In this document: one piece after another, positions 35,554 through 43,706 of the stretch
Layout: the number at the start of each line of letters is the position of its first letter
How positions within the stretch are numbered: the stretch's first letter is position 1
NCBI RefSeq assembly: GCF_019970045.1
Contig: NZ_JAHXYI010000001.1
Span: forward strand, 310,001-374,000
DNA length: 64,000 bases
Reading direction: 5' to 3'
DNA from: Chryseobacterium sp. GVT01B
Lineage (GTDB): Bacteria; Bacteroidota; Bacteroidia; Flavobacteriales; Weeksellaceae
Position numbers and translations under genes: made by a program
The notes under the pieces: generated by a model
What the model was told of the DNA's origin: nothing
Database searches by the model: none
Seen by the model: the letters and a program-made list of their open reading frames with translations, nothing else

Positions 35554-36943
35554 TATTATCTTTTTTTGGAGGATATTTCTTTTTAAATTTCTTCTTGTTC
35601 GGGTTGTTTTGTGGCTTCTTATCATCGCCAGAATTACCTTCTACTTTTTCCACGGGTGCTTTTTGCTGTGGATTTTGTTTCTGAGGTCTGGGCTGATTTC
35701 CAGATTGAGCATTAGGGTTTTCGGACTTTTCAGATCTTTCAGGTCTGTCTTGTCTCTCCGGTCTGTTTCTTTTTTGACCTTGTGGCTGTCCTTGTTGCCC
35801 CTGTTGATGGTTGTTTGGCTTATTCTGGTTGTTTCTGTTCCTGTTTCCTCTGTTTTTCTTTTCAAAACGATCTACGCTGTTTTCCTGAATCAGATCAATA
35901 TTCTGAGCAGAAGCTTCAGGTTGTTTCAGGTCTTCAAGAGGAAGTATTTTCTCTCCTCTTTTATTTTTTGAAATCAGCTTTTTAACAAGATCAATATCAA
36001 AATCATACCATGCGATGGAACTGTCTACATAAGCAAACCACATTTTCTTTTTGAATACATCAATTTTGATACAGAATGCCTTTCCTTTCTCTGTTTCCAA
36101 AGTGGTTGAAGAAGAAGGGAAATTGCTTAATGCATCCAAATAGCTGTCTAGCTCATAGTTAAGGCAGCATTTAAGTTTACCACATTGCCCAGCCAGTTTT
36201 TGAGGGTTAATACTCAATTGCTGATATCTTGCCACATTGGTGTTTACCGATCTGAAATCCGTAAGCCAAGTAGAGCAGCAAAGCTCACGTCCGCAAGATC
36301 CTATTCCCCCTACTTTTGCAGCTTCCTGTCTGAAACCGATCTGTTTCATATCGATCTTAGTACGGAATGCCCCGGCATAATCTTTAATTAACTGTCTGAA
36401 ATCCACTCGGTTTTCAGCAGTGTAATAAAAGGTGATTTTTGAAGAGTCACCTTGATATTCCACGTCAGTAACTTTCATTTCAAGGCCTATTCTCTGAGCA
36501 ATTTTTCTTGCTTCAAGCTTTACGCCATCTTCTTTTTTTCTTGCTTCCTGCCATACCTCAAGATCTTTTTGGTTGGCCTGTCTGTATATTTTGAGTGCCA
36601 ATTCTTCAGAAAACTTTTTCTTTTTCATCTGAATCTTTACTAATTCTCCCGTAAGGCTTACAACGCCTACATCGTGTCCCGGACTTGATTCTACTGTAAT
36701 TACGCTACCAATATGTAAAGGAATATTATTTACATTTTTATAAAACGATTTTCTGTCATTTTTAAATCTAACTTCTACAAAATCACACCTGTTAGGTGCA
36801 GGATTGTTGATGTCAGATAGCCAGTCAAAAACACTTAATTTATAACTATTCCCGCAGGTATTTACGCTTTCACAGCCATTTGCGGTTTTTTTAGGTCCGC
36901 AAGAATGTGCAGAATCGCCGGATGTTTTACATCCACAACTCAT
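35546..36943 (-). CDS. ricT: RicT/PSP1-family regulatory protein with Cys-rich N-terminus
   Basis: The product (465 residues from MSCGCKTSG; the longest frame adds eight codons) belongs to the PSP1/RicT (YaaT) family, whose Bacillus member forms an Fe-S-containing complex acting on RNase Y and phosphorelay. Visible family motifs are GIGSCGRELCCSTWL and AGQCGKLKCCLNYE, supplying cysteines for cluster binding. The extreme N-terminus adds several further cysteines. The last 110 residues are a disordered Gln/Asn/Pro/Arg/Lys-rich tail. A good promoter lies 21 nt upstream. Confidence 0.9.
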   Translation of the reverse strand: MSCGCKTSGDSAHSCGPKKTANGCESVNTCGNSYKLSVFDWLSDINNPAPNRCDFVEVRFKNDRKSFYKNVNNIPLHIGSVITVESSPGHDVGVVSLTGELVKIQMKKKKFSEELALKIYRQANQKDLEVWQEARKKEDGVKLEARKIAQRIGLEMKVTDVEYQGDSSKITFYYTAENRVDFRQLIKDYAGAFRTKIDMKQIGFRQEAAKVGGIGSCGRELCCSTWLTDFRSVNTNVARYQQLSINPQKLAGQCGKLKCCLNYELDSYLDALSNFPSSSTTLETEKGKAFCIKIDVFKKKMWFAYVDSSIAWYDFDIDLVKKLISKNKRGEKILPLEDLKQPEASAQNIDLIQENSVDRFEKKNRGNRNRNNQNKPNNHQQGQQGQPQGQKRNRPERQDRPERSEKSENPNAQSGNQPRPQKQNPQQKAPVEKVEGNSGDDKKPQNNPNKKKFKKKYPPKKDNNA

Positions 36944-36964
36944 ATTACTATTATTTATAATCTG

Positions 36965-36993
36965 CAAATTTATGTATTTTTATCTTTATGCAA
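36965..36993 (-). promoter_or_regulatory. Promoter of ricT operon (-33 TTG / -7 TAAATTTG)
   Basis: TTG (36991-36993) and TAAATTTG (36965-36972) on the minus strand are 18 nt apart, 21 nt before the ATG at 36943. Confidence 0.72.
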
Positions 36994-37177
36994 TTCTAAA
37001 ATACTTAAATAACCTGAATTCGGGGCAAAACATTAATGTATTTTAAGTAAGAATGGAAGCTGAAGACTGAGGGAAGCCTGTTATAAGGGAAATAGTTGAA
37101 GAGAAGATTTTTAAACTTTAACATTTATTACCATTTGTTTCCCTGTTCTGAATTTTTGAAGTAAGATAGTTTAAAGG

Positions 37178-37193
37178 TTAAACAATTGTTTAA
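37178..37193. repeat. 16-bp perfect palindrome upstream of fadL
   Basis: TTAAACAATTGTTTAA lies about 160 nt before the fadL -7 box. Its 12-bp core AAACAATTGTTT recurs at 58929-58940 upstream of glutamine synthetase. Confidence 0.6.
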
Positions 37194-37354
37194 TATTAAA
37201 CGCACAAGTATGGATTATTTTAAAATGTTCTTAAATGTTTAATAATGAAAATCTTGGCTTTTGTTTGTGTGAAGGTGTTATTTTAAACATAGTTTTCTTT
37301 TAAGATATTGTTTAAAATATTAGCAAATATTAACAGACGTATTCAAAATAATTT

Positions 37355-37362
37355 TATATTTG
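37355..37362 (+). promoter_or_regulatory. -7 box TATATTTG of fadL-SGNH operon
   Basis: TATATTTG lies 19 nt before the ATG at 37382; no TTG is at the expected distance. Confidence 0.5.
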
Positions 37363-37381
37363 GCTTATATAATAATAGTCT

Positions 37382-38620
37382 ATGAAAAAAATATTAGTAT
37401 CAACTGCTTTATTGGCGGGAGTTCTATCTTACGCAGGAGGCTTCAGAGTTTCCCTGCAAGGGGTAAAACAATTGGCAATGGCGCATACTAGTGCTCATGC
37501 CGAAGACGCGAGTGTGACATTCTTTAACCCTGCGGGTATGTCATTTATCCCTTCCAAACTGAGTGTAGTGGCAGGAGGGTTTGGTGCAAGTAATAAAGTT
37601 ACTTTTCAAAACTTCAATACTTTACAAAGTGCAGAAACGGATAACCCTATAGGGACTCCTTTCTATGCAGCGATTACTTATAGACCAATAGAGAAACTTA
37701 CCGTAGGTCTTAGTGTTACCACACCTTTTGGAAGTACAATAAAATGGCCTGAAAACTGGGAGGGTAAAGAACTGGTTCAGAAAATGGAACTGAAAAGTTT
37801 CTATTTCCAGCCAATGGTCTCTGTAAAACTGGCTCCTTGGGTATCTTTTGGTGCCAGCTATATCTATGCAAGAGGAAAAGTAGATTGGGACAAAGCGGTA
37901 ACACAATTTGACGGGAAAGTTAATATTAATGATGAAAATGCAACCGGACACGGATACGGATTTGGTTTCTATTTCAGACCTGACCCAAAATTGGATGTGA
38001 GTATTGCCTACCGTTCAGCGATAGATATGAAAGCTAAAAGCGGAACGGCAACATTCCAGTTTCCATCACAATCTGTTTATACACAGTTGAAGCTGAATGC
38101 AGCAGGACAAGATGGTTTCTCAGCAGTTCTTCCATTAGTTGAAGAATATACTATAGGTTTAACCTATAAAGTGACCCCGAAATGGCAGGTTTCTGCAGAC
38201 TTTAACTATCATGGATGGGAAAGATACAGCAAACTTACTTTAGATTTCGAGAATGCTCCTATTGGAAACAATCCATCGGATCCTACTATTCTTACCAATC
38301 CTAAGAACTTCAAAAACTCCAAAACATTCAGACTGGGGACTCAGTATGCGTTCACTGATATGATCTACGGACGTTTGGGAGCTTATTATGATGAAGCACC
38401 CTATACAACAGATAACTTTATTCCGGAAACCCCTTCATATGATACTTATGTAGTTACAGGTGGGGTAGGCTTTAAACTGAAACACTTCGGAATTGATGTT
38501 GCCGGAGGATATGCAATGCCTCAGTACAGAAAGGTAAACAATGTTAATATAGGGCTTAACGGACAGTCAAAAGCAACAGCTTTCTACTTTGGTCTAGGTT
38601 TCTCTTATAATCCATTTTAA
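37382..38620 (+). CDS. OmpP1/FadL family outer-membrane transporter
   Basis: FadL-type barrels take up hydrophobic compounds across the outer membrane. The 412-residue product has a signal peptide (MKKILVSTALLAGVLSYAGG), the N-terminal hatch segment with AMAHTSAHAEDASVTFFNPAGM, which is diagnostic for the family, and beta strands ending in a terminal aromatic (YNPF). It precedes the SGNH lipoprotein gene by 12 nt. Substrate is unknown; fatty acids or other lipids are the family norm. Confidence 0.92.
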   Translation: MKKILVSTALLAGVLSYAGGFRVSLQGVKQLAMAHTSAHAEDASVTFFNPAGMSFIPSKLSVVAGGFGASNKVTFQNFNTLQSAETDNPIGTPFYAAITYRPIEKLTVGLSVTTPFGSTIKWPENWEGKELVQKMELKSFYFQPMVSVKLAPWVSFGASYIYARGKVDWDKAVTQFDGKVNINDENATGHGYGFGFYFRPDPKLDVSIAYRSAIDMKAKSGTATFQFPSQSVYTQLKLNAAGQDGFSAVLPLVEEYTIGLTYKVTPKWQVSADFNYHGWERYSKLTLDFENAPIGNNPSDPTILTNPKNFKNSKTFRLGTQYAFTDMIYGRLGAYYDEAPYTTDNFIPETPSYDTYVVTGGVGFKLKHFGIDVAGGYAMPQYRKVNNVNIGLNGQSKATAFYFGLGFSYNPF

Positions 38621-38632
38621 TTTTAGAAGACT

Positions 38633-40195
38633 ATGAAAAAAATTATAATATCGACAATTGCAGTTTCTGCACTTCTTTTTACAGTAACAAGCTGTAATAC
38701 GGATTTCGATACGGATGTGAAAGATATCCAGGTGACAAAAGGAGATGCAGACTTTACAAAATATATTTCTTTAGGAAACTCTCTTACTTCAGGATATCGT
38801 GATGGAGCATTGTACAGCAGTGGCCAGAATGAATCTTATCCAAGTATGATTGCTGCGCAGATGAAACTTGCAGGTGGAGGAGACTTTAAACAACCGTTGA
38901 TGCCTAATGATGTAGGCGGATTTAATAATCTTCCTGGTTTTCCTGGAAAATTGAATCTTCAGGTTGTTAACGGGGCTTTAGCGCCTGTGCCAAGTGGGGC
39001 AGCGGCTGCACTGGATGTTTTATCCGGGGGAGGTACTTATAATAATATGGGTGTACCTGGTGCAAAGTCATTTCACTTGGTAGCTCCGGGTTATGGCAGC
39101 CAGGCGGGACTTTTAACAGGAACTGCTAATCCTTATTTTGTAAGATTTGCTTCTTCTGCTACAACAAGTGTGCTTGCTGATGCTATGGCTCAGAAAGCTA
39201 CATTCTTCTCTCTTTGGATAGGAAATAATGATGTATTATCATATGCTACCAATGGAGGTACAAACTCTCAGACTGTAGGAGGAGTTACTACTTATACGCC
39301 TGCTACGGTTCAGACGGGAAATACAAATCCTACAACTTATAAATCAAATGATATTTCAGATCCTGCACTTTTGGCTGGATCTATCAAAGCTGTTTTAGAT
39401 GGACTTAAAAGTGTGGGAACAACAAAAGGTGTTATAGCCAATATCCCTTCTGTTACTTCAGTTCCTTTCTTTACTACGGTTCCTTATAACCCTTTGACAC
39501 CGGCTCTTTTAGGTTCAAATTTGACAACTCTTAATACGAGTTTGTATGGTCCTTTAAAGCAGGCTCTTACCGCTTTTGGAGCTGGAGATAGAATTAACTT
39601 ACTTTCTGCAACGGGTCCAAATCCTGTCTTAATTAAAGATGTTGCTCTGACAGACCTTTCAGCTCAACTTACTGCTGCACTTACTCCTTCTTTAGGATTA
39701 CCTACAGCAACGGCTTTTGGACAGATCTTTGGTCAGGCAAGACAAGCGACAGCAGATGATTATATCTTGCTTACAACAAGTTCTGTGATTGGAAGTACTG
39801 CAGCAGGAGTTCCTGCTCCGGTAAATATTTATGGAATATCTTATCCGTTACAAAACCAACATGTATTAACAAAAACAGAAGCTGGCTATGTAAAAACAGC
39901 AACCACTGCATACAACTCCTCTATAAAAGGGCTTGCTGATTCTTATGGGCTTGCGTTTGTAGATGCTAATGCGAAGATGCTTGAGCTGAATTCACAGTCA
40001 GGAATCGTATTTGACGGAGTAAAGTATACTGCAACATTTGTTAGAGGGGGAGCTTTCTCTCTGGATGGAGTTCACCTGACAGGTCGTGGATATGGTGTAG
40101 TTGCCAACGAATTTATTAAGTCTATCAATGCGAAATACAAGTCTACACTTCCGCAGGTAGATCCGAACAAATATTCAGGAGTTAAATTCCCTTAA
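38633..40195 (+). CDS. SGNH/GDSL-type hydrolase lipoprotein
   Basis: The 520-residue product has a lipoprotein signal (lipobox TSC, MKKIIISTIAVSALLFTVTSC) and an SGNH hydrolase fold: block I YISLGNSLTSGY with the nucleophile Ser (GNSL rather than GDSL), block III WIGNNDVL, and block V LDGVHLTGRGY with the catalytic Asp and His. It has a long Gly/Ala/Thr-rich insert between blocks. Linked to fadL, it may release lipid products for that channel, which is inference. Confidence 0.88.
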   Translation: MKKIIISTIAVSALLFTVTSCNTDFDTDVKDIQVTKGDADFTKYISLGNSLTSGYRDGALYSSGQNESYPSMIAAQMKLAGGGDFKQPLMPNDVGGFNNLPGFPGKLNLQVVNGALAPVPSGAAAALDVLSGGGTYNNMGVPGAKSFHLVAPGYGSQAGLLTGTANPYFVRFASSATTSVLADAMAQKATFFSLWIGNNDVLSYATNGGTNSQTVGGVTTYTPATVQTGNTNPTTYKSNDISDPALLAGSIKAVLDGLKSVGTTKGVIANIPSVTSVPFFTTVPYNPLTPALLGSNLTTLNTSLYGPLKQALTAFGAGDRINLLSATGPNPVLIKDVALTDLSAQLTAALTPSLGLPTATAFGQIFGQARQATADDYILLTTSSVIGSTAAGVPAPVNIYGISYPLQNQHVLTKTEAGYVKTATTAYNSSIKGLADSYGLAFVDANAKMLELNSQSGIVFDGVKYTATFVRGGAFSLDGVHLTGRGYGVVANEFIKSINAKYKSTLPQVDPNKYSGVKFP

Positions 40196-40218
40196 TAATT
40201 GATAAAATAAAAACTTAG

Positions 40219-40250
40219 AAACCACAGGAGTAAATCTTGTGGTTTTTTTT
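40219..40250 (+). terminator. Terminator of fadL-SGNH operon
   Basis: AAACCACA and TGTGGTTT arms with 11-nt loop, then a run of T. Confidence 0.85.
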
Positions 40251-40258
40251 TAAATTTG
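40251..40258 (+). promoter_or_regulatory. -7 box TAAATTTG of prs-rplY
   Basis: TAAATTTG immediately follows the terminator T run, 22 nt before the prs ATG. Confidence 0.5.
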
Positions 40259-40280
40259 CAAAATCTTTTAAAAAGTAAAA

Positions 40281-41219
40281 ATGGCCGATCAGTTAAGTTA
40301 TCTATTTTGTACAAGAACCAGCAGGGACTTGGCAGAGAAAATTGCCCAGAATTATGGGAAAGAATTAGGGAAAATCAACTTTCAGGAGTTCAGCGACGGG
40401 GAATTTGAGCCTGTTTTGGACGAATCTGTAAGAGGAGGAAGAGTTTTCCTGATTGGATCTACATTCCCTCCTGCAGACAATCTTTTGGAACTTCTTCTAA
40501 TGATTGATGCAGCGAAAAGAGCTTCTGCAAAGAGCATTACCGTTGTAATTCCTTACTTCGGACTTGCCAGACAGGACAGAAAAGACAAACCAAGAGCGCC
40601 GATCGGTGCGAAGTTAGTTGCAAACCTTCTTACAGCAGCAGGAGCAACAAGAGTGATGACAATGGATCTTCACGCAGATCAGATCCAGGGGTTCTTCGAA
40701 ATTCCGGTAGATCATTTATATGCTTCAAGTATTTTCGTGGATTATATCAGATCTCTAAATCTTGATAGTCTTACCATTGCTTCTCCGGATATGGGAGGTG
40801 CGAAAAGAGCTAAAAACTATGCAGGTCATTTAGGTGCTGAAGTAGTAATTGCTTATAAGGAAAGAAAAAAGGCAAATGTTGTAGAAGAAATGTTCCTTAT
40901 CGGTGATGTTACAGGTAAAAACGTAATCCTTATTGATGATATGATTGATACTGCAGGGACACTTTGCAAAGCTGCAGATATCTTAATTGAAAAGGGAGCA
41001 AAAACAGTAAGAGCTATGGCAACTCACGGAGTGCTTTCAGGAAAGGCTTACGATAATATTGAGAACTCAAAATTATTGGAAGTTATTGTAACTGACTCAA
41101 TTCCTGTTAAAAATAATTTGTCATCTAAAATAAAAGTGCTATCTTGCGCCCCGTTATTTGCAGATGTTATGACCATGGTTCATGAGCATAAATCAATTAG
41201 CAGTAAGTTTGTTATTTAA
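40281..41219 (+). CDS. prs: Ribose-phosphate pyrophosphokinase
   Basis: Prs makes PRPP from ribose 5-phosphate and ATP, the precursor used by apt in this window. The 312-residue protein has FSDGEFEPVLDESVRGG, the SDGE-type ATP site, RQDRKDKPRAPIGAKL, MTMDLHADQIQGFF, and the PRPP loop VILIDDMIDTAGTL. Length is typical. It is followed after 55 nt by rplY. Confidence 0.97.
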   Translation: MADQLSYLFCTRTSRDLAEKIAQNYGKELGKINFQEFSDGEFEPVLDESVRGGRVFLIGSTFPPADNLLELLLMIDAAKRASAKSITVVIPYFGLARQDRKDKPRAPIGAKLVANLLTAAGATRVMTMDLHADQIQGFFEIPVDHLYASSIFVDYIRSLNLDSLTIASPDMGGAKRAKNYAGHLGAEVVIAYKERKKANVVEEMFLIGDVTGKNVILIDDMIDTAGTLCKAADILIEKGAKTVRAMATHGVLSGKAYDNIENSKLLEVIVTDSIPVKNNLSSKIKVLSCAPLFADVMTMVHEHKSISSKFVI

Positions 41220-41274
41220 TTGATTTTAAATAACTTGCAAAATAAATAAGAATAATTTTTTAAATTTATTATAA

Positions 41275-41916
41275 ATGAAATCTATTACAATTCAAGGTAC
41301 AAAAAGAGAAAACGTGGGCAAAAAGTCTACAAAAGCTTTACGTGATGCTGAATTAGTTCCTTGTGTTGTTTATGGAGGTGAAGCACCTTTAAACTTCTCT
41401 GCTGAAGAGAAAGCTTTTAAAGGATTAGTATACACTCCTGAAGCACACACGGTATCTATTGAGGTTGACGGAAAAACAATTCCAGCTGTTCTTCAGGACA
41501 TTCAGTTTCACCCAATCACTGACAAGATTCTTCATGTAGACTTCTATCAACTATCTGACGATAAGCCAGTAGTTATGGAGGTTCCTGTAAGAATTACTGG
41601 ACGTTCAAAAGGTGTTGTAGCTGGTGGTGTTTTACGTCAGTCTTTCAGAAAACTAAAAGTAAGAGCTATTCCTGCTAACTTGCCAGATGAGATCGTTGTA
41701 GATGTTACTCCATTAAGAATTGGTAACAAACTTTACATCGGTGGTATCAAAACAGAAGGATATTCTTTCATGCACCCGGACAATGCAGTAGTAGTTGCTG
41801 TTAAGATGTCTAGAAATGCAATGAAAGGAGGTGCAGCAGCAATGGATGATGAAGATGAAGAAGAAGTTGCAACTGAAGAAGGAGCAGCTCCGGCAGAAGA
41901 AACTGCAGCAGAATAA
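41275..41916 (+). CDS. rplY: 50S ribosomal protein L25/Ctc
   Basis: The 213-residue product is the long Ctc form: an N-terminal L25 domain (residues about 1-90, [20 protein letters not shown] and [15 protein letters not shown]) that binds 5S rRNA, a C-terminal beta domain ([20 protein letters not shown]) and an acidic Glu/Ala-rich tail after residue 190. prs-rplY(ctc) is a common gene pair. A strong terminator follows. Confidence 0.95.
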   Translation: MKSITIQGTKRENVGKKSTKALRDAELVPCVVYGGEAPLNFSAEEKAFKGLVYTPEAHTVSIEVDGKTIPAVLQDIQFHPITDKILHVDFYQLSDDKPVVMEVPVRITGRSKGVVAGGVLRQSFRKLKVRAIPANLPDEIVVDVTPLRIGNKLYIGGIKTEGYSFMHPDNAVVVAVKMSRNAMKGGAAAMDDEDEEEVATEEGAAPAEETAAE

Positions 41917-41938
41917 GAATTGCTTATTTAAACAATAT

Positions 41939-41967
41939 AAAACCCGTCATTTTTTGACGGGTTTTTT
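41939..41967 (+). terminator. Terminator after rplY
   Basis: AAAACCCGTCA and TGACGGGTTTT arms with a T loop and a seven-T tail. Confidence 0.9.
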
Positions 41968-42105
41968 TGTGCAGGGGCTAATACAGGAAAATTTGCTCGT
42001 TTACCTATAATCTCATCAGTTTTTTTAGCTATACACTATTGAATATTTCTATCAACTGATAACTATCAGCTCTCAGTCTCATGCTTCCTTTCGGAAAAAA
42101 AGCCG

Positions 42106-42113
42106 TAAATTTG
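42106..42113 (+). promoter_or_regulatory. -7 box TAAATTTG of sufS
   Basis: TAAATTTG lies 42 nt before the sufS ATG. A short inverted repeat CTGATA/TATCAG (42056-42069) is upstream; significance unknown. Confidence 0.45.
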
Positions 42114-42155
42114 AAGTGTTCTAAATAAGGACGTCTTAATTTAAAAAATAAATAA

Positions 42156-43376
42156 ATGTTTGACATTCAGGAAATAAGAAGCCAGTTTTCTATATTGGAC
42201 AGAGAAGTGAATGGTAAACCATTGGTTTACCTGGATAATGCAGCTACATCTCAAAAGCCAAATTCGGTTTTGGAAGTCTGTCACGCATATTATACAGAGC
42301 TTAATGCCAATGTTCACAGAGGAATTCATACTCTAAGCCAGCTGGCTACGGAAGAAATGGAACTTTCAAGAAGAAAGATTCAGAAATTCATCAATGCTGA
42401 ACACGATTTTGAAGTAATTTTTACAAAAGGAACAACTGAAGGGTTGAACCTGATCGCTTATATTTTAACACAGAAACTGCAGAAAGATGATGAGATCATT
42501 ATTTCATATCTGGAGCATCATTCCAATATTGTTCCATGGCAGATGCTTTGTGAAAGAACTGGAGCGAAACTTCGTGTAATTCCTATTGATGAAAACGGAA
42601 TTCTTCAGATGGATCATTTTGATCAGTTTTTAAGCGAAAAAACAAAAGTTGTTTCTGTAAACCAGATTTCCAATGCTTTGGGAATTGTAAATCCTATTGA
42701 AGAAATTATATCAAAAACAAGAAAGCATACAGACGCTTATGTTGTAATTGACGGGGCCCAGTCTGCTCCGCATTTCAATATTGATGTACAGAAGCTGGAT
42801 TGTGATTTCTTTGTGTTCTCAGGCCATAAAATGTATGCTCCTATGGGAACGGGTATTCTGTATGGAAAACGTGAAATATTAGAAGCTTTGCCACCATTTC
42901 ATGGAGGAGGAGAGATGATTGCAACATGTTCTTTTGAAGGAACTACTTATGCAGGTCTTCCATTTAAATATGAAGCAGGAACACCCAATGTAGGAGGAAA
43001 CATTGCTTTAGGAGCTGCTGTTGATTTTATCAACAAGATAGGTCATGCCAACATTCAGAATCATGAAAATGCTTTATTGGAATATGCCCAGAAGCAGCTT
43101 TTGGAAATAGAAGGAATTAAAATCTATGGAGAAAAAGCAAAGAGAACTGGTGTTGTTTCCTTTAACCTTGAAGGTGTGGGAATAGCGTCTGATGTAGGAA
43201 TGATTCTGGACAAAATGGGAATTGCCGTAAGAACAGGACATCATTGTACACAGCCGATTATGAACTTCTTTAATATTGCAGGAACGGTAAGAGCCAGTTT
43301 CGCTGTTTATAATACTTTCGAAGAAATTGATAGTCTGGTAGAAGGGGTTAAGAAAGCCCAACGAATGTTGAGCTAA
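42156..43376 (+). CDS. sufS: Cysteine desulfurase SufS
   Basis: SufS removes sulfur from cysteine for Fe-S assembly using PLP. The 406-residue product has the PLP lysine in FSGHKMYAPMGTG (Lys225) and the active-site Cys364 in RTGHHCTQP, the same number as in E. coli SufS. N-terminal LDNAATSQKP and HRGIHTLS are family signatures. Unlike many bacteria it is not in the suf operon (5.2-9.8 kb) but 32 kb away as a single gene. Confidence 0.96.
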   Translation: MFDIQEIRSQFSILDREVNGKPLVYLDNAATSQKPNSVLEVCHAYYTELNANVHRGIHTLSQLATEEMELSRRKIQKFINAEHDFEVIFTKGTTEGLNLIAYILTQKLQKDDEIIISYLEHHSNIVPWQMLCERTGAKLRVIPIDENGILQMDHFDQFLSEKTKVVSVNQISNALGIVNPIEEIISKTRKHTDAYVVIDGAQSAPHFNIDVQKLDCDFFVFSGHKMYAPMGTGILYGKREILEALPPFHGGGEMIATCSFEGTTYAGLPFKYEAGTPNVGGNIALGAAVDFINKIGHANIQNHENALLEYAQKQLLEIEGIKIYGEKAKRTGVVSFNLEGVGIASDVGMILDKMGIAVRTGHHCTQPIMNFFNIAGTVRASFAVYNTFEEIDSLVEGVKKAQRMLS

Positions 43377-43398
43377 TTAATTCATTATCATATAAACT

Positions 43399-43427
43399 AA
43401 AAAGCAGCTGTTGAGCTGCTTTTTTTT
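43399..43427. terminator. Terminator between sufS and the small peptide gene
   Basis: AAAGCAGCT and AGCTGCTTT arms with 4-nt loop, A run before and T run after; flanking genes converge. Confidence 0.9.
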
Positions 43428-43428
43428 A

Positions 43429-43554
43429 TTATTCCCATGAAATGCAATAACACCGGCCGTCAATAATAACCTGGTAGTATCCAATAGCGCATTCAAGGCA
43501 GATTTCTCCACCCGCCATGATGCTTTTCATCTTGTCTTTGTTTAGTTTTTTCAT
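43429..43554 (-). CDS. 41-residue double-glycine-leader peptide (bacteriocin/RiPP precursor-like)
   Basis: The short frame reads ATG to TAA on the minus strand. The first 16 residues, MKKLNKDKMKSIMAGG, form a Lys-rich amphipathic leader ending in Gly-Gly, as in peptides exported and cleaved by C39-peptidase ABC transporters. The 25-residue remainder carries four cysteines at 19, 22, 35 and 37 (CxxC and CxC) plus a Tyr pair and a Trp near the end. Similar short peptides with MKxLxKxxLKxIxGG leaders are common in Chryseobacterium and are annotated as bacteriocin-like. No modification enzyme or transporter gene is in the window. It converges on sufS with a shared terminator. Whether it is expressed and processed is unknown. 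Confidence 0.7.
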   Translation of the reverse strand: MKKLNKDKMKSIMAGGEICLECAIGYYQVIIDGRCYCISWE

Positions 43555-43676
43555 TTGATGTGATTTAAAGGTTACGTCTAAAGGTATAAATAATATGCAA
43601 CATTTCTATTGTTTTATCTTGGGTTTGTATTGGATTTATTTTTATATATAAATATATTATGTAAAATATTATTTCA

Positions 43677-43684
43677 TAATTTTG
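43677..43684 (+). promoter_or_regulatory. -7 box TAATTTTG of T9SS cargo gene
   Basis: TAATTTTG lies 22 nt before the ATG at 43707. Confidence 0.5.
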
Positions 43685-43706
43685 CGTAAACACCAAATAT
43701 TTTACC

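Larger units (their letters stand above)
36944..37381. other. 438-nt divergent intergenic region (ricT / fadL)
   Basis: It holds the ricT and fadL promoters and a 16-bp perfect palindrome TTAAACAATTGTTTAA (37178-37193). No open frame of note and no RNA gene was recognised. Confidence 0.7.

Noticed and set aside
35554-35625. 24-codon N-terminal extension of gldH
   Set aside because: It would place a basic segment before the lipoprotein signal and extend far into ricT; the internal ATG gives a proper signal peptide.
35459-35971. 170-codon open frame antisense to the ricT tail and gldH
   Set aside because: It results from the low-complexity Gln/Asn/Arg tail of ricT read in reverse; hydrophobic appearance is a by-product.
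41969-42105. Short frames upstream of sufS such as one starting near 42081
   Set aside because: It ends after about 15 codons, overlaps the sufS -7 box and shows no leader or motif.
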